The translations under genes were made by a program, and so were the position numbers. A model generated the notes under the pieces. It did not search any database. It was not told the DNA's origin and worked only from the letters and a program-made list of their open reading frames with translations. Positions 12,721 through 24,149 of a DNA stretch of 64,000 nt are shown here, piece by piece; positions within the stretch are counted from its first letter, which is position 1, and every line of letters begins with the position of its first letter. Source of the DNA: Spisula solida (lineage: Eukaryota > Mollusca > Bivalvia > Venerida > Mactridae); assembly GCA_947247005.1 (NCBI GenBank), contig OX365950.1, positions 49,204,761-49,268,760 on the forward strand, read 5' to 3'.

Positions 12721-13333
12721 AATTGCCAGGCGTACATTTATTTATATGTAATTTACGCATAACTTCCCCTATACACGATCTTGAAGCACACTTACAAACC
12801 ACGACACCAATGAAAGCCATCAGCACTAAACAACATGTGACGATACAAGCAATTAGAACGTCTCGCTCATATTGTGTAAACTTTCCCTTGTAATATGGCC
12901 CATCCTCGTTTAAACCAATCCTGATCGCACTGGACTTCAAGTCAAGATTGTCCCAGATCATGAAGCAATGATACACACCATAGTCTTGATAACCAATTGA
13001 TGAGATGGATAAATCAAATATATACGATAATGAGTCAGGATTAACAATCTTTACTCTTCCGTCCTGAGCCGAGTTGGTGTCAACTACGCTTGTATTTGGG
13101 AGTATCCAATATCTCTTGAAAGGGACGGCGATGCTTTGGTACGTTATATTATGGAAAGTAAAGTTGCAAGGTAGTGTAACATCAGAGTTATATTCAGCAT
13201 CATAGTTCTCACGTGCAACGTCTGCAGCAACTGCCTTACATAGTACAGCCAACATCACAGCAGTCAATGTGATAGGTAATCGTCGCTGCAACCCATTCCG
13301 AAATATACCAGACTGGAGTAAGACACATGTCAT
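12719..13333 (-). CDS. Single-Ig type I membrane receptor, paralogue 3, short tail (204 aa)
   Basis: The start ATG at 13333 directly follows an atattttcag acceptor. The hydrophobic signal core is at about residues 20-37, so Met27 is an alternative start. Ig domain with Cys56, Trp76 (RYWILPN) and Cys123 in the YQDYGVYHC context, which is the most diverged F-strand of the family. The signature IGLNEDGPYY lies at about 139-148. The TM helix at about 158-180 and the residues after it are rich in cysteine (CIVTCC, VVVCKCASRSC). The tail is only about 24 residues and lacks the tyrosine motif of its paralogues, so this may be a decoy or adaptor-dependent member; that is inference. The poly(A) signal AATAAA overlaps the stop codon. 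Confidence 0.83.
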   Translation of the reverse strand: MTCVLLQSGIFRNGLQRRLPITLTAVMLAVLCKAVAADVARENYDAEYNSDVTLPCNFTFHNITYQSIAVPFKRYWILPNTSVVDTNSAQDGRVKIVNPDSLSYIFDLSISSIGYQDYGVYHCFMIWDNLDLKSSAIRIGLNEDGPYYKGKFTQYERDVLIACIVTCCLVLMAFIGVVVCKCASRSCIGEVMRKLHINKCTPGN

Positions 13334-14057
13334 CTGAAAATATTCATACAACTATATAAGAATAAGTTCACCTTGTATCACAATCTGTTGTCGCAGAAAT
13401 ATGGTATGCAGAATATCAATCACACATTGGATAAACAAAAAACCGCAGAATTTGCAGCCCGCAGTAAAAAAATCATATACGGTATTTAATAACGTATGAA
13501 TGCATGAACAGACAGTATAAACCACTCCGCTATTTGAATTGTGAGAATATAAATTATACATGTTTTGTATATTAACCACGTGATCAGATTGGTCTGATGT
13601 TCCTCACTCAACACCATTATCCAGAGTAAGTTCAACCATAATACGGTGTTCATTTGAATGTTATCAGCGCTCCTGGTTTACCACCAAGTACAAAAAAACG
13701 ATAGAAAATCAAACAAGGCACGCAGCACATTAACAGCATAAAACATCAAATATCACAATAACACCGCACAATCGTCAACACAAAACTGAACCAGAAAACG
13801 TTTCAACCGCTGTAAGTCCAATTTTCAGCACGATGGCAAAAGTTCGGCGGAAGTCCCAGGCAAAGCTGTCAAAAAGCTGAACGACCTCGTTTTAGCTAAA
13901 AAAGCTTTTCCTCTACCAGTATATTTTATAATGATAGTTAAGAAATGGGAGGACAGATAGTTGTGAACAAATCATACGTCACGATTACATTTGATCAATC
14001 TTAAAATAAACTATATCCTTATAAAAACAATACATGATTTGTACGCGCATCAAAGAG

Positions 14058-14319
14058 ATCGCTGGCTTAGAATGGTAAGGTCGTAAGTGCAAAGTCGATA
14101 TTTTGATTACTTACGAATTTAAAAGACTCATGTATATTTGAAATCGGCATCACAAGGTGCTTCTCATGAGCCTATTTTCATAAAAATAGAACCAGGTCAT
14201 CTTGACCAAACTAAAGTTTAAAAAACTTGTTTTCCATAAGTAAAGAGTAGTTTTCAGACAGTTTTTCTCCTCAAAATATCGATTTTGTACTTACGACTTT
14301 CTCATTATAAGCCACCGAA
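14058..14319. mobile_element. Foldback MITE with TIR atcgctggcttagaat (copy 2)
   Basis: Left terminus atcgctggcttagaatggta, right terminus 'acttacgactttctcattataagccaccga', an eroded inverse. The interior includes 'taaagagtagttttcagaca', common to the whole family. Confidence 0.8.
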
Positions 14320-15014
14320 ATGTACAGATAAGAAACTGAAATATTATGTAATAGAAAAAAATGACATTTAGATTTAGAAACTGTAGAAAACAATTAATTA
14401 TGATATATTGCTAGAAATGTTTTTCCTAATATTATTACATCAACATAATTATTTTAAATTTATTAAAATTTACCTTCAATATTATGATAATGGTTAATCC
14501 TTATTTCTAACGTTTTTTTCGTTATTTTGTCGATTCAATACGTTAAAGACGAGAACAAATGAGGGGTATATATGTCCAGCATGTTTCTGGTTCGTTAGTT
14601 TCAATGGTATTGTCTTTGTATATTAGTTAGTTAGTTTAAGCATATTTTATTACCTGGAATAGCATAAACTTTATATTTGTATTGTATTAGATGGAACAAA
14701 CAAATTGTTTATGTGTATACATGTATCGTAAACACATCAATCCGACCTTTACTTTCATCTACGTCGAATCAAAGACTGGTTTATTTTTAATCTATATTTA
14801 CTGTGAAACGTGCATGTCATCGCATGCTTTTTGTTCATATCCCATGTATCTCTGGTAAAACTTACATGTATACATAAAATGTTTCGAAAGGTCAGTGCAC
14901 TATTACAGTCAATTTTCCGTGATCTTTGATCTATTGACTTTCATGTTTTCTTTTATATTTAAATACATTGGGCGAACTCCTTGACATTGTATATGTTACT
15001 ATCGTGTATTGTTG

Positions 15015-15065
15015 TATATTTTAGGCCGATGGCCTATGCTATTTGGAAATAAACTTTATTTGATT
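15015..15065 (+). repeat. LINE 3'-end-like relic
   Basis: The block 'aggccgatggcc...ttggaaataaactttatttga' resembles the 3' end of the LINE at 57970-59202 (aggccgaaaattggaaataaactttatctta). A 5'-truncated insertion is likely; its left limit is not clear. Confidence 0.5.
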
Positions 15066-15582
15066 TGACAGAAATACACGTACTTGATTCGAATTGGCTA
15101 TGACCACATCATCTAAAAAAGATATTCTAGCACGATCCGCGGATTAATCCACATACACATAGAGAAAACCGAAGCATGTATTATTATCGCAATAAAACAT
15201 GGTATCACATTGGCTGTTACTATTTACGCCCCGTATCGCGGGACATATTTATGAATGAATAAACGTAAACTTTATAGTAAAAACTTCTACGAGTCGCGAT
15301 GGCAAGGCAAGTTGCACGAGAATCCAGTTTTACAGCTATGACGCATCTATTTTTAGAAACTCCAATATACTCTCGAAATAAAGGTCGTTTTCGTTAACGA
15401 GGGAGGTAATTGTACCAGCTAATAAGCCACTCAATTTCAACGTGGAATTTTGTTCAATGTCATTTGGGTGAAAATGGAATGCGCGCAGTTAAATAATGCG
15501 GGATATTATCGTATTTAGAATCGAAATAAAAACTCTGTTCTTGTATTTTGTCGGTGAATAAAACACGGGCACTCGTTCGGAT

Positions 15583-15643
15583 GCGGAAAATTAAATCACT
15601 CGTGCTACGCACTCGTGTACGCACGAGTGATTTAATTTTCCGC
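15583..15643. repeat. Perfect 23-bp palindromic hairpin with 15-nt loop
   Basis: Arm gcggaaaattaaatcactcg... at 15583-15605 is the exact reverse complement of 15621-15643. The 15-nt loop itself repeats the arm word 'cactcgtg'. It could be a foldback element end or a hairpin RNA source; the sequence does not decide. Confidence 0.9.
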
Positions 15644-16575
15644 ACCCAAACTCTTAAATAAAAATCGAACAAGGATGGCAGCACTAAACTTAAACAGCCG
15701 AGGCAGTTAGGTATGGACTATGATAAGAAACCCAAGAAACAATCAATGGTATTGCCAAGATGCTATTGTTTGGACCAGCATTGCACATTGATTAAACGTT
15801 AAAATGTCAACGACTGGCTGAACGGCTGCGGCCCTCGAAACTGGTAACTTAACGTTTTTGTTATTAGACCAGCCTTATTCTTTAATAATATAAAAAATAA
15901 AGAAGGTACCATTCACAATACAATACAGTACTAGTACATACATGTCTTGTTTTGTATTGCCTTCTTTACACAGACGAGCAAATTAAAACTCTGGGACAAA
16001 CGCACCCACACCCAACGCACACACCAGTGTGCATGTGAATATGAAGTCTGTATTATAGCCTGCATGATTTAATAATTTAGGGAAGGATAATAATTATGTA
16101 TAATATTATGATCAAAGTGGTCTAATAATAATACAGGATTTCAACCTACTGAGCGTTCTCAGTAAAGTGTTTGAAACTACTGTCATGTGGTACGCGTCAT
16201 ACAAATAATGCATGTAGTATATTATGTTTGACTATATAACTTCGTACGTCACTTCAGTGAAGTTATCATTCATGATTATCCCCCTTTAATGCACGAAATT
16301 CAAAGTCCCCAGTACGTCATTCATTGCGGGGTGATTGTCATTAAGGCTTGCTTGAAATATCTTTTTATATGTTTTTTAGGGATATGGATGGCCTGTTCTA
16401 TATCCGACTCTTGTGTGGGTGACTAGGCTCTGCCGCCGTTTTTTTTGTAGCTTTGGATTGTCTGCGCTACAGTGTTTTAACTAAGTTAAATGCTAAATTA
16501 AATGTATTATGTTAATTAAGAATGAAGTAACCATTACCAAAATGACACTTACTTGGGATCCGTTTGCGCCGTGCA

Positions 16576-17736
16576 TTAAAAGTGAACACGTTCAAATTCA
16601 TCATCTGGGTCGGCTTTTGTAGTTTCTTTATTCGCTGTGTCGATCTCCTTACCATGATTCATTAGTCGAGCCATCAGCTCTTCCTGAAACGTGAACGATT
16701 TCATCGTGTCAAAGTGACTTTTAATTTCAGTCATATTGATATCAGAGTCAACTTCTACATTGCCATTAGCTTGATCCTTAAACCTTTCTTCATCATCGTA
16801 ATCATTAGCTTCAAATGCTTTGTTGTAATACGTTACATCGTCACAAATGTTCAATTCTTCTGGTTCATCCTCAGGCAAGGATTCAGGAGGAGGAGGTGGT
16901 GGTGGAATGTGGTCATAGCAATCAAGAATATCATCAAGATGATTTTGTGTTTTTGAATCTTCTTTAGTGGCTAGTACCTCATCTGCTTGTGGCTCTGGTT
17001 CAGCATTTTGAACAATTTCGATTGTATCGTCTTCAAGTGGTTTAGAACCAATAACAGCCATTTCTCCATTGATTTTAGTAGTATCTTCGACATCATAACC
17101 ACGGACTGCTTTAGCGAGTGCATATATAACTTCTTTTTCCGTAATATCTTCCTCGTCAGTCAATCCAGAAGTACTTATACTAGGTTTCTTTTCTTTAACT
17201 TTTTTGTCTTTCTCTTCACCTTCATTCTTGTTTTCATTTACTCTGTTTGTTTCGCTGTAACGACACCAGTATAGTAAACATAACAGACCACTCAGAATGG
17301 CCGTACCTCCGCCAGCTATTAGAGCAATCAGGGCACTTTTCTTATACGCTTCAAATATACCTTCATAAAGAGCTCCATCTACATTCAGACCAATATTCAT
17401 AGAATGTACAAGAAATATGTAATCGTCCCAAAGTATGACGCAACGATACCAGCCAAAATCTTCGTCTGTCACATGGCTTATTGTTAGGTTGAATATTGGA
17501 AATGGACTGATGGTGTATCTGCTGGAATTTCCGGGGTCATGTGACCACTGAATGATGTCGGTACCATCAGGTAGTAGCCAGAATACTTTATAAACTGTGT
17601 ACTGGGGTAGGTTCAGAAGACTGGCATCACATTCTAACGTCGCATTGGAAAAATATTCCACTTTGAATTCAACGGATACACATCCTACTGTTATTACCAC
17701 TGCACCAAGAAGTAACACTATGGCTTTCAGATGCAT
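16576..17736 (-). CDS. Single-Ig type I membrane receptor, paralogue 4, long signalling-type tail (386 aa)
   Basis: Signal peptide at residues 1-20. Ig domain with Cys36, Trp53 (VFWLLPDG) and Cys99 in DEDFGWYRC. Signature IGLNVDGALY at about 115-124, TM helix at about 134-158. The tail of about 228 residues is by far the longest in the family. It starts with a charged Glu/Lys stretch, then EVIYALAKAVRGYD (related to the EL-K-A-x-x-GYD module of paralogues 2 and 5), a run of seven prolines at about 278-284 preceded by CYDHI, a YYNKAF motif at about 303-308, and an acidic C-terminus. The Pro run could bind SH3, WW or EVH1 domains. The ATG at 17736 lies just after a gtttacag acceptor; a possible 5' exon donor is at about 18676. 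A donor-like GTAAGT follows the stop codon by about 25 nt. Confidence 0.87.
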   Translation of the reverse strand: MHLKAIVLLLGAVVITVGCVSVEFKVEYFSNATLECDASLLNLPQYTVYKVFWLLPDGTDIIQWSHDPGNSSRYTISPFPIFNLTISHVTDEDFGWYRCVILWDDYIFLVHSMNIGLNVDGALYEGIFEAYKKSALIALIAGGGTAILSGLLCLLYWCRYSETNRVNENKNEGEEKDKKVKEKKPSISTSGLTDEEDITEKEVIYALAKAVRGYDVEDTTKINGEMAVIGSKPLEDDTIEIVQNAEPEPQADEVLATKEDSKTQNHLDDILDCYDHIPPPPPPPESLPEDEPEELNICDDVTYYNKAFEANDYDDEERFKDQANGNVEVDSDINMTEIKSHFDTMKSFTFQEELMARLMNHGKEIDTANKETTKADPDDEFERVHF

Positions 17737-20692
17737 CGTATCTGTAAACAAAAACAAAGTCTAATGTATTGAAAATATTCATGCTCAATATAATTGTTTA
17801 AGTACACATACTATTTGAAAATGCACTGTATGGCTTTACAAGATTTGCATTTTTCATTTCTATACTGTGTACAGATAATGTCAGCGTTACCCACATCGAA
17901 AGAGACCGTCAATTTGACGTCAGAACACCTTTACTACTACATTATCTACTAGTTGAGGCTCACCAAAAGGACATACTAAGAAAGGAGCCCTTTTATAATT
18001 TTTCCTTTCTTCCTACTAGACGGATGCATTCATCTCTTATTGTGTAACTGAGGAATTGTTGCGACGGTCGTTGAGACAAAATAAAATATCTTAATCCTAC
18101 ATTTTGTGATGCATTCGTAAAATATTGAAGTAACAATTTTATTTGGTAGCATTTGGCTTCTTACCAGAAACAATCCGATTCATTCACGCATACAACTTTA
18201 TTTCTAGAATAAATAAATAATTTTTTGGATAAAATCATAACCAGCGAACAAGATATTATGACATTTCAAGCTCATTCGGCTGTTCAACGCCCAAGCCTAG
18301 ACGGAATTTGTTTCTCCGTGACAATGGCCATGGTCTTATTCTCAACATGTGAACAGGCTGTACAGTTAGTTCTTGGTGATTATTAGTATGAGTAAAATTT
18401 AGGTCAAACGATTGCACAAACAGCCTGACACTAAGAGGGAAACGTCCAATGTTACGTCTCTGAAGAAACACCCACGGACGTGTAAAACAAAAATTGTGCT
18501 ACATTTCGTCGTGCTAGAATATTATTATGTTGAAAACTTATCAGTCATGAATTGTTTTACTTTGCCATAGTGATGATCTTAATTAGAATAAAATAAACTG
18601 ACTAAAATTGTCAGGGAAATTATCTAAATATTGATATTTAGCGAAAAAGCAATAAAACGTATCAATGACACTTACCCGTATATCAAACTACAATTAAAAT
18701 CAAACACGAGGTGTCACTTTATTGCCTCACTTCGTACAAAACAATGAATCGTCCCCTTGCTGGATTTACTTATAATTTGACATTAAATGTCTCCATTAAA
18801 GTTTGAGTATAGATATGTAGTGTTTGTCTAAACGTCTTATTGAGTATGTCTGTAAACATGTTAAGTCTTTGAACCGAGTTGTTAATTATACAAATATAAA
18901 TAAGCACAACATGGGTACATTGTTTACATATCGGCTTAAAATTATGATACATTGGTTCATTGGTCACATGACGATGTTTGGATTCCATCAATTTTAAAAT
19001 ATTTTTGAAGTTCCACTGGGCAGCAGTATTTCAGTTGTATCACCGTAGTAATTTCCGTTTTCCAATGTTGTCAAAATTCGTCTTGGATTTGTAGCCTTTA
19101 GTGATGTCAAAGCCACGTGGTAATGCTACTACCCAATCACGTTATCTTGACACCGGACGAACCCACGGGTAACTGTACTGTTGATAAAGAGTAAAAAACA
19201 ACAACAAAACATGTACAATTTATATAACATTTAATGTGTGATTTTTAGCATGACTCATGGCTTCAGGTTTTGTGCAATACACATACAAAAGCGCCCAACA
19301 TTGACGCGCACGTCTGTATAAATTGTTTATGAATGCTATTATAAACTACGCTGAAGTATTTCATTCCAGAATTAGGATAACCAAGTAGAAAATGTGAAGT
19401 TTTTTGACGTGCACCGACCAGCACTTCTACACATCATTAAATTGATAGCGTTTTGTGATTTAGGTATGATATCAATAAACATTAAATATACATGTACATA
19501 GTATATAAAATAGTGCAGGAATTATGTATCGTAATGGTATCAAATTTTTAACGAAATCTGACTGTACAAATTAAACTTATTACAAATGTTCGCGCGATTT
19601 TCTTGGACAACCCACATACTTTACGTGTACAGTAAAACGTCAATAATAAGATCACAACAGGTCGTATTAGTGAGATGGTAATAATGTCAATGTTGAATAA
19701 ATCTAACAATCGGTCTAGGTATTTCAGTGATGTTCATTTTCTCCTTTTAGTTATGTGTTGGGCATTATGCCTTGTAATTGTAGTATGTGATGTTTTCTTT
19801 GCTCGGCTGTTCAAGTTGAATGCAATCATCCCGACTACATTAGAGGAAGGTTCTTTGCATTTATTTCGTAAGGATATAGACTAGCTAATGCAAAAGAGCT
19901 TATAGCTAAAACTGGGCTCATCTTCAAATATACACATTTTTTTCAAAAACAAATTATCGCGAAAACTGGATACAACGTATTCAAAACGTTGATGTATTTT
20001 GTAAACTCTCCTGGTTTTCGACATTTCCGAAATCACTAAACTGTCAATAAAACAAATCTAGCCGAGCAACTGCCATGAAATTTGGAATAAAACTTCTATA
20101 ATAGTTACTCTACTGGTTGCATGTACGAAAACAGTATGTTGTTCAACTATTTCTTTCGTATAACTTAAAAATAAAAAATCTTATATTTTAAAATATCATT
20201 TAAAATACATATAACATGCATATTCTAAAACAAACATTATCGTGTGATTCCGTATATACGAAATTTCATGCATGCCAAGTTTCATGAAATAAAATGTCAA
20301 ACTTTTTCGGTAAAATGCAAATATCCGTTTTTAGGGGGTTTCCCCAAATTCTAAAACTATCTCAAAAACTAGCCGAGCAAAACTGTTATGGGTTTGCACA
20401 ATCACTGTTATGAGTCTGTTCTTCATAAAAATCAGGTGTTTGATACCTCTTGTACAGAAAAATGTAAGAGTTATGAATCACCTTAAAGATTTTGACCTCT
20501 TTACATCAGTAACTGGAGATGGAACCAAAATGCACAGTAAATGTACTGTTTATCTTTAATGTCACAATGTCACTATTTTCTAAGTCTTTTCAATATATAG
20601 ATCTTGAAAAGCGCTTTCCAACGATAGCAAAAACTCTTTTTTCTCAAAGAATGTGTTAGAACATTCTGGAATTGAAGCCACGATCGGTTGAG
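17737..20692. other. Spacer between Ig paralogues 4 and 5
   Basis: No supported gene. It contains the putative 5' exon region of paralogue 4 (donor on the minus strand near 18676) and part of the composite dispersed repeat at about 19755-19830. The rest is AT-rich and unremarkable to me. Confidence 0.45.
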
Positions 20693-21292
20693 TTAGCACT
20701 TCTTTTCGTATAATTCCATACCGACATTATCATAAATTCTTGTATCATAATTATTGATTCCTTTCTCTAACTCTTCAACAAGATTTCGTTTTCTCCTCAC
20801 TCTCTCACTGCACCGGAAGTACCAAATGACGTAACACATCAGACATATGAACAAAAGAACGCCGGCGGAAATAGAGCCAACTATAACGTTCTTTATTAAT
20901 TGTCTATTGTACTCCTCCATTGGAACACCATCTATGTTTAGAGAATGTCGAAACACTCGAATAGTAGAATCGTTTAATACGGTAACACACCAATAAACAC
21001 CGAAGTCTTCGTCGTCGATTTTCTTAACAATAAGAACTGATGAGTTTTCTCCAAATGTCATATAAATTCGCGACCCATCAAAAGTCGATTGTCTTGCGTT
21101 CATCACATGTCCATTAGGTAACAACCAGACATAGTTTGATTTCACGATGTTGTCGTTAGTGATATTAGTATTACTCGTGTTATCATTACAGACAAACTCA
21201 GCGTCAGTAAAGTACGTCTGACTCAAATCAGTGGTTTCAACCGGCTTCCATAGTCCTAGACTGAAGGTCAAAATGAAGGTGACAGAATGTAC
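20693..21292 (-). CDS. Single-Ig type I membrane receptor, paralogue 5 (main exon, 199 codons, 5' end missing)
   Basis: The exon opens after an atatttcag acceptor, in phase 0, with no ATG before the Ig domain, so the start codon must lie in an upstream exon I could not place. The first 20 residues are the end of a hydrophobic signal peptide. Numbering from the exon: Cys35, Trp56 (YVWLLPNG), Cys102 in DDEDFGVYWC, signature HSLNIDG at about 116-122, TM helix at about 135-157. The tail contains VEELEKGINNYD followed by IYDNVGM, nearly the same module as in paralogue 2. The longer open frame reading back to about 21379 runs through the intron and is not likely to be protein. Confidence 0.82.
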   Translation of the reverse strand, partial: VHSVTFILTFSLGLWKPVETTDLSQTYFTDAEFVCNDNTSNTNITNDNIVKSNYVWLLPNGHVMNARQSTFDGSRIYMTFGENSSVLIVKKIDDEDFGVYWCVTVLNDSTIRVFRHSLNIDGVPMEEYNRQLIKNVIVGSISAGVLLFICLMCYVIWYFRCSERVRRKRNLVEELEKGINNYDTRIYDNVGMELYEKKC

Positions 21293-21659
21293 CTGAAATA
21301 TAGGAAAATTAAATAAAAATAAAGGGAAATTCTTTAAGTTCCTTGTACAAGGTACAAAGAAAGCTTTAGAATGAAGCATATACTATATGTGTATTGTATT
21401 ACCTTAAAAACTAACTTAAAAGTCTAAATGTTAAAATGTCTGCAAATGCTGCGTCTCAGTGGGTATGGTGGCATAGTGGAGGCATTTAGCCAACATATGC
21501 GCACGTGATTAATTAAATTATTCAATGTTCCCTCTATACTACTGTAGTGTGGATCTACCGGCAATCGTACGTACGACGGTCGTTGGTACGAATCCCAAGC
21601 AGTACCAGGTTTGACAATGGACGGCACAATTCTATTTTACAGTAAAAGTAAATGTTTAC

Positions 21660-21792
21660 AGATGTATTATTTGCCAGTAAGCTTTCTGCTGAAAATGTTT
21701 CAGGCATATTTGTGCCACCATCCTTATTTGAAAACACGTCGATCACCAGATTAGACAGCAAGCGCGTTAACCACTGAGCTACGGAGGTACAC
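21660..21792 (-). mobile_element. tRNA-derived SINE (copy 1)
   Basis: On the minus strand it begins with ctccgtagctcagtggttaa, a tRNA-like A-box head, and continues to 'gccagtaagctttctgctga'. Related copies are at 39020-39135 (with head), 25263-25345 (tail only) and a head fragment at about 39712-39735. The B-box is weak. Confidence 0.7.
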
Positions 21793-22055
21793 CAAAGAAA
21801 TGAATTATGTTTTGCCAAAAGCCATTAGCAGCATATGACAAAATAACTATAAATACCTATTATAGTTACATACATTTCGTCAACCTTTTACATCTGTCAC
21901 CCCACGCGACATTAATCTAATCTGATAAGGGCATCCTTAATTGTGACATTTGGTAAGCGTAAAACATTAAGTGTAAATTGATGAGAAATATACCACTTCA
22001 TAATTAATTTATACATGTACACTTTACAATATACAGAACAACATCTCCAGTCAGG

Positions 22056-22190
22056 TCCTCTGTAGAGCAACAAACTCACAATAACAACATATACAACATT
22101 TCACTAAACTTATATTTACTATAAAATTAACATGTTAACAATGGTCAATGTTTGCAGCTCCCAATGGGTGTTGCTCGACACGACAGAGGC
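22056..22190. mobile_element. Foldback repeat with 'cctctgtagagcaaca' ends (copy 2)
   Basis: Left end tcctctgtagagcaacaaac, right end gtgttgctcgacacgacaga (imperfect inverse). The interior 'tttgcagctcccaatggg' matches the element at 11748 inverted. Confidence 0.65.
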
Positions 22191-22223
22191 TGAACAGTAT
22201 TTTAGACATATTAATCTAAAGTA

Positions 22224-22437
22224 AAAGCCTAGGTCCCACTTAAGAATTCCACATCGGCGTTGTTCTCCCGATTTCTCCCGATACCACCCGATTCATCACA
22301 ATTCCTCCACTGTCTCATGACTTCCCCGAAGCTTCCCCTAGACCACAAGGAACATGTTCCCGACGTTCTGAAAGCTCATTAATTTCAATCGGGAGTACAT
22401 CACCGAGGCAAACAATGCTCAATGGGACCTAGGCTTA
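22224..22437. mobile_element. Foldback MITE with TIR aagcctaggtcccact (copy 2)
   Basis: Left aagcctaggtcccactt and right aatgggacctaggctt are inverse of each other. The interior is homologous to the copies at 11193 and 31981. Confidence 0.85.
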
Positions 22438-24149
22438 AGCTATCTAGTTTATTAAAGCAAAGCTATGTGAACTACAAATATCATAACTAACTATATAAAC
22501 TCGTCAAAAAGTATGTGTTCCCTTTGTATTCTGTCAATAATATATGGACAAGTCTGACCTTACAATGCAATATAATACGTTTATAAATGATTTAAGCCAC
22601 CTAAGCTAAGCTATGTATATGAAACGGGCCCAGCCCTTTGTAGAGCAACAACCTATAACAACACCTTCACTAAACCACTATTTAATATAAAGTTAACCTC
22701 TGTAGAGCAAAAACATATTTGTCTCACGTTAAGATTGTTTGTGATGCAAGAAAATTTAATGAGAAGGTTTATTGGTTCTATTGTTTGGTGACTACCTGAT
22801 TCGCATATAATATGAATAATCCGTGTATGATAATTCATTAATATTTATTATTTCACCGATTGACCTCTTAGTATTTAATACTATTTATGCACTGAAAGCG
22901 TGATTAAAATTCGTCTCAAATTAGGCTCAAGCTTTGCAGCAAACGTTATGTATTACATGTACATTTATTCATAATTTTAATTTCAATTATTCATTGGTTA
23001 TAGGTTTTATAACAGCTTTATGATGCGCGAGTTAAATACAAGACTTCGAACATTATCTAATGTACGCATAGCAAAGAAAAGTATATATACTAGTAAACAA
23101 CGTATAAACCTTATCACTGTATCATTTATTGCGACACTATATAACTCAACATGTATGACTTATTGCGAGCAAAAATCATGTGTAACTTCCAATCATTGTA
23201 ATCAATTGAATGTGTACGCCTTTATGCGATAATCGGAAGTCAACTAATTTGTACACTGTGCTATAGGTTCATGGTGCTTTTATATACTTCACAAGTTTGT
23301 CTAATCCGCTGCTTAGCTGGAAAACCATTATCATAATTTACTCGTATGAATAATTACTGGCAGGTAGCTGGCTCCTATGCAACATGTTAAGAAGCTATTT
23401 GTTGAACATATGTACATGAATAAAGTTATAAGTTTAAACTAAATCTACATGGGACCAATCAGACATTGTAAACAAAATGTTTTGCGTCATAAAAAAAACT
23501 AAAGTTCGTCGAGTGTGAATCAATAGATTAAATTACCGATTTTCGATCAATACAATGCTCACAATCAAATATAAATACAAACATACAGTATAATACCTTC
23601 ATAGTGTCTCATTATCCTACAAAACACTTGTTGTTTTATTAATTATGAACAAAAAAATGAACATATGTTATGCCCAGCGAACTGTTACACTAAATTAATT
23701 GTTTTAACTTCAGCCCTGCTTGTCCATTAATTTTGTGTATAATGAGGAGTTTGCTTATGTAAATGATGTCTTGTTCATTTGCATAAAATGATCATTCATT
23801 TAAATCTCGGTGACAAGCCAGAGTTTATAAAGTTCTAGATTGTATTTGTCTGTGTCGGAAATCCATGTTCGAGTATCACTTTCCATTCCTGGTTGCAAGT
23901 TCAAATCTCACATAAATCAAACTTGTTTTAGTACGTCAAGCCGCTACTTGGCAATTTGGAAGTACTATTGTGTTCAACGATTGTCGTTTTATAGCTCATA
24001 CAAAGGGTAACACACCATGAGAAAGTTCCGTGTCAGCTATAGATGGAAGACGTTAGCGAGTATACATTGCATAATAATTATACGTATGTTAATTATAATC
24101 ATACTCTTCATTTAGGTTCAATTAACGTCTCTGGCCTTGATCTACAGAA

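Larger units (their letters stand above)
13334..16575. other. Spacer between Ig paralogues 3 and 4
   Basis: No supported gene. It holds a degenerate copy of the composite dispersed repeat (about 13680-13910, minus orientation), a foldback MITE (14058-14319), a LINE 3'-tail-like end (about 15015-15065), a perfect hairpin (15583-15643) and one 'caatccaaagc' dispersed repeat (about 16418-16478, inverted). Confidence 0.5.

Noticed and set aside
16714..17274. Two plus-strand hydrophobic frames
   Set aside because: Antisense to the acidic/Lys-rich tail of Ig paralogue 4, which reads as Phe/Ile-rich on the opposite strand.
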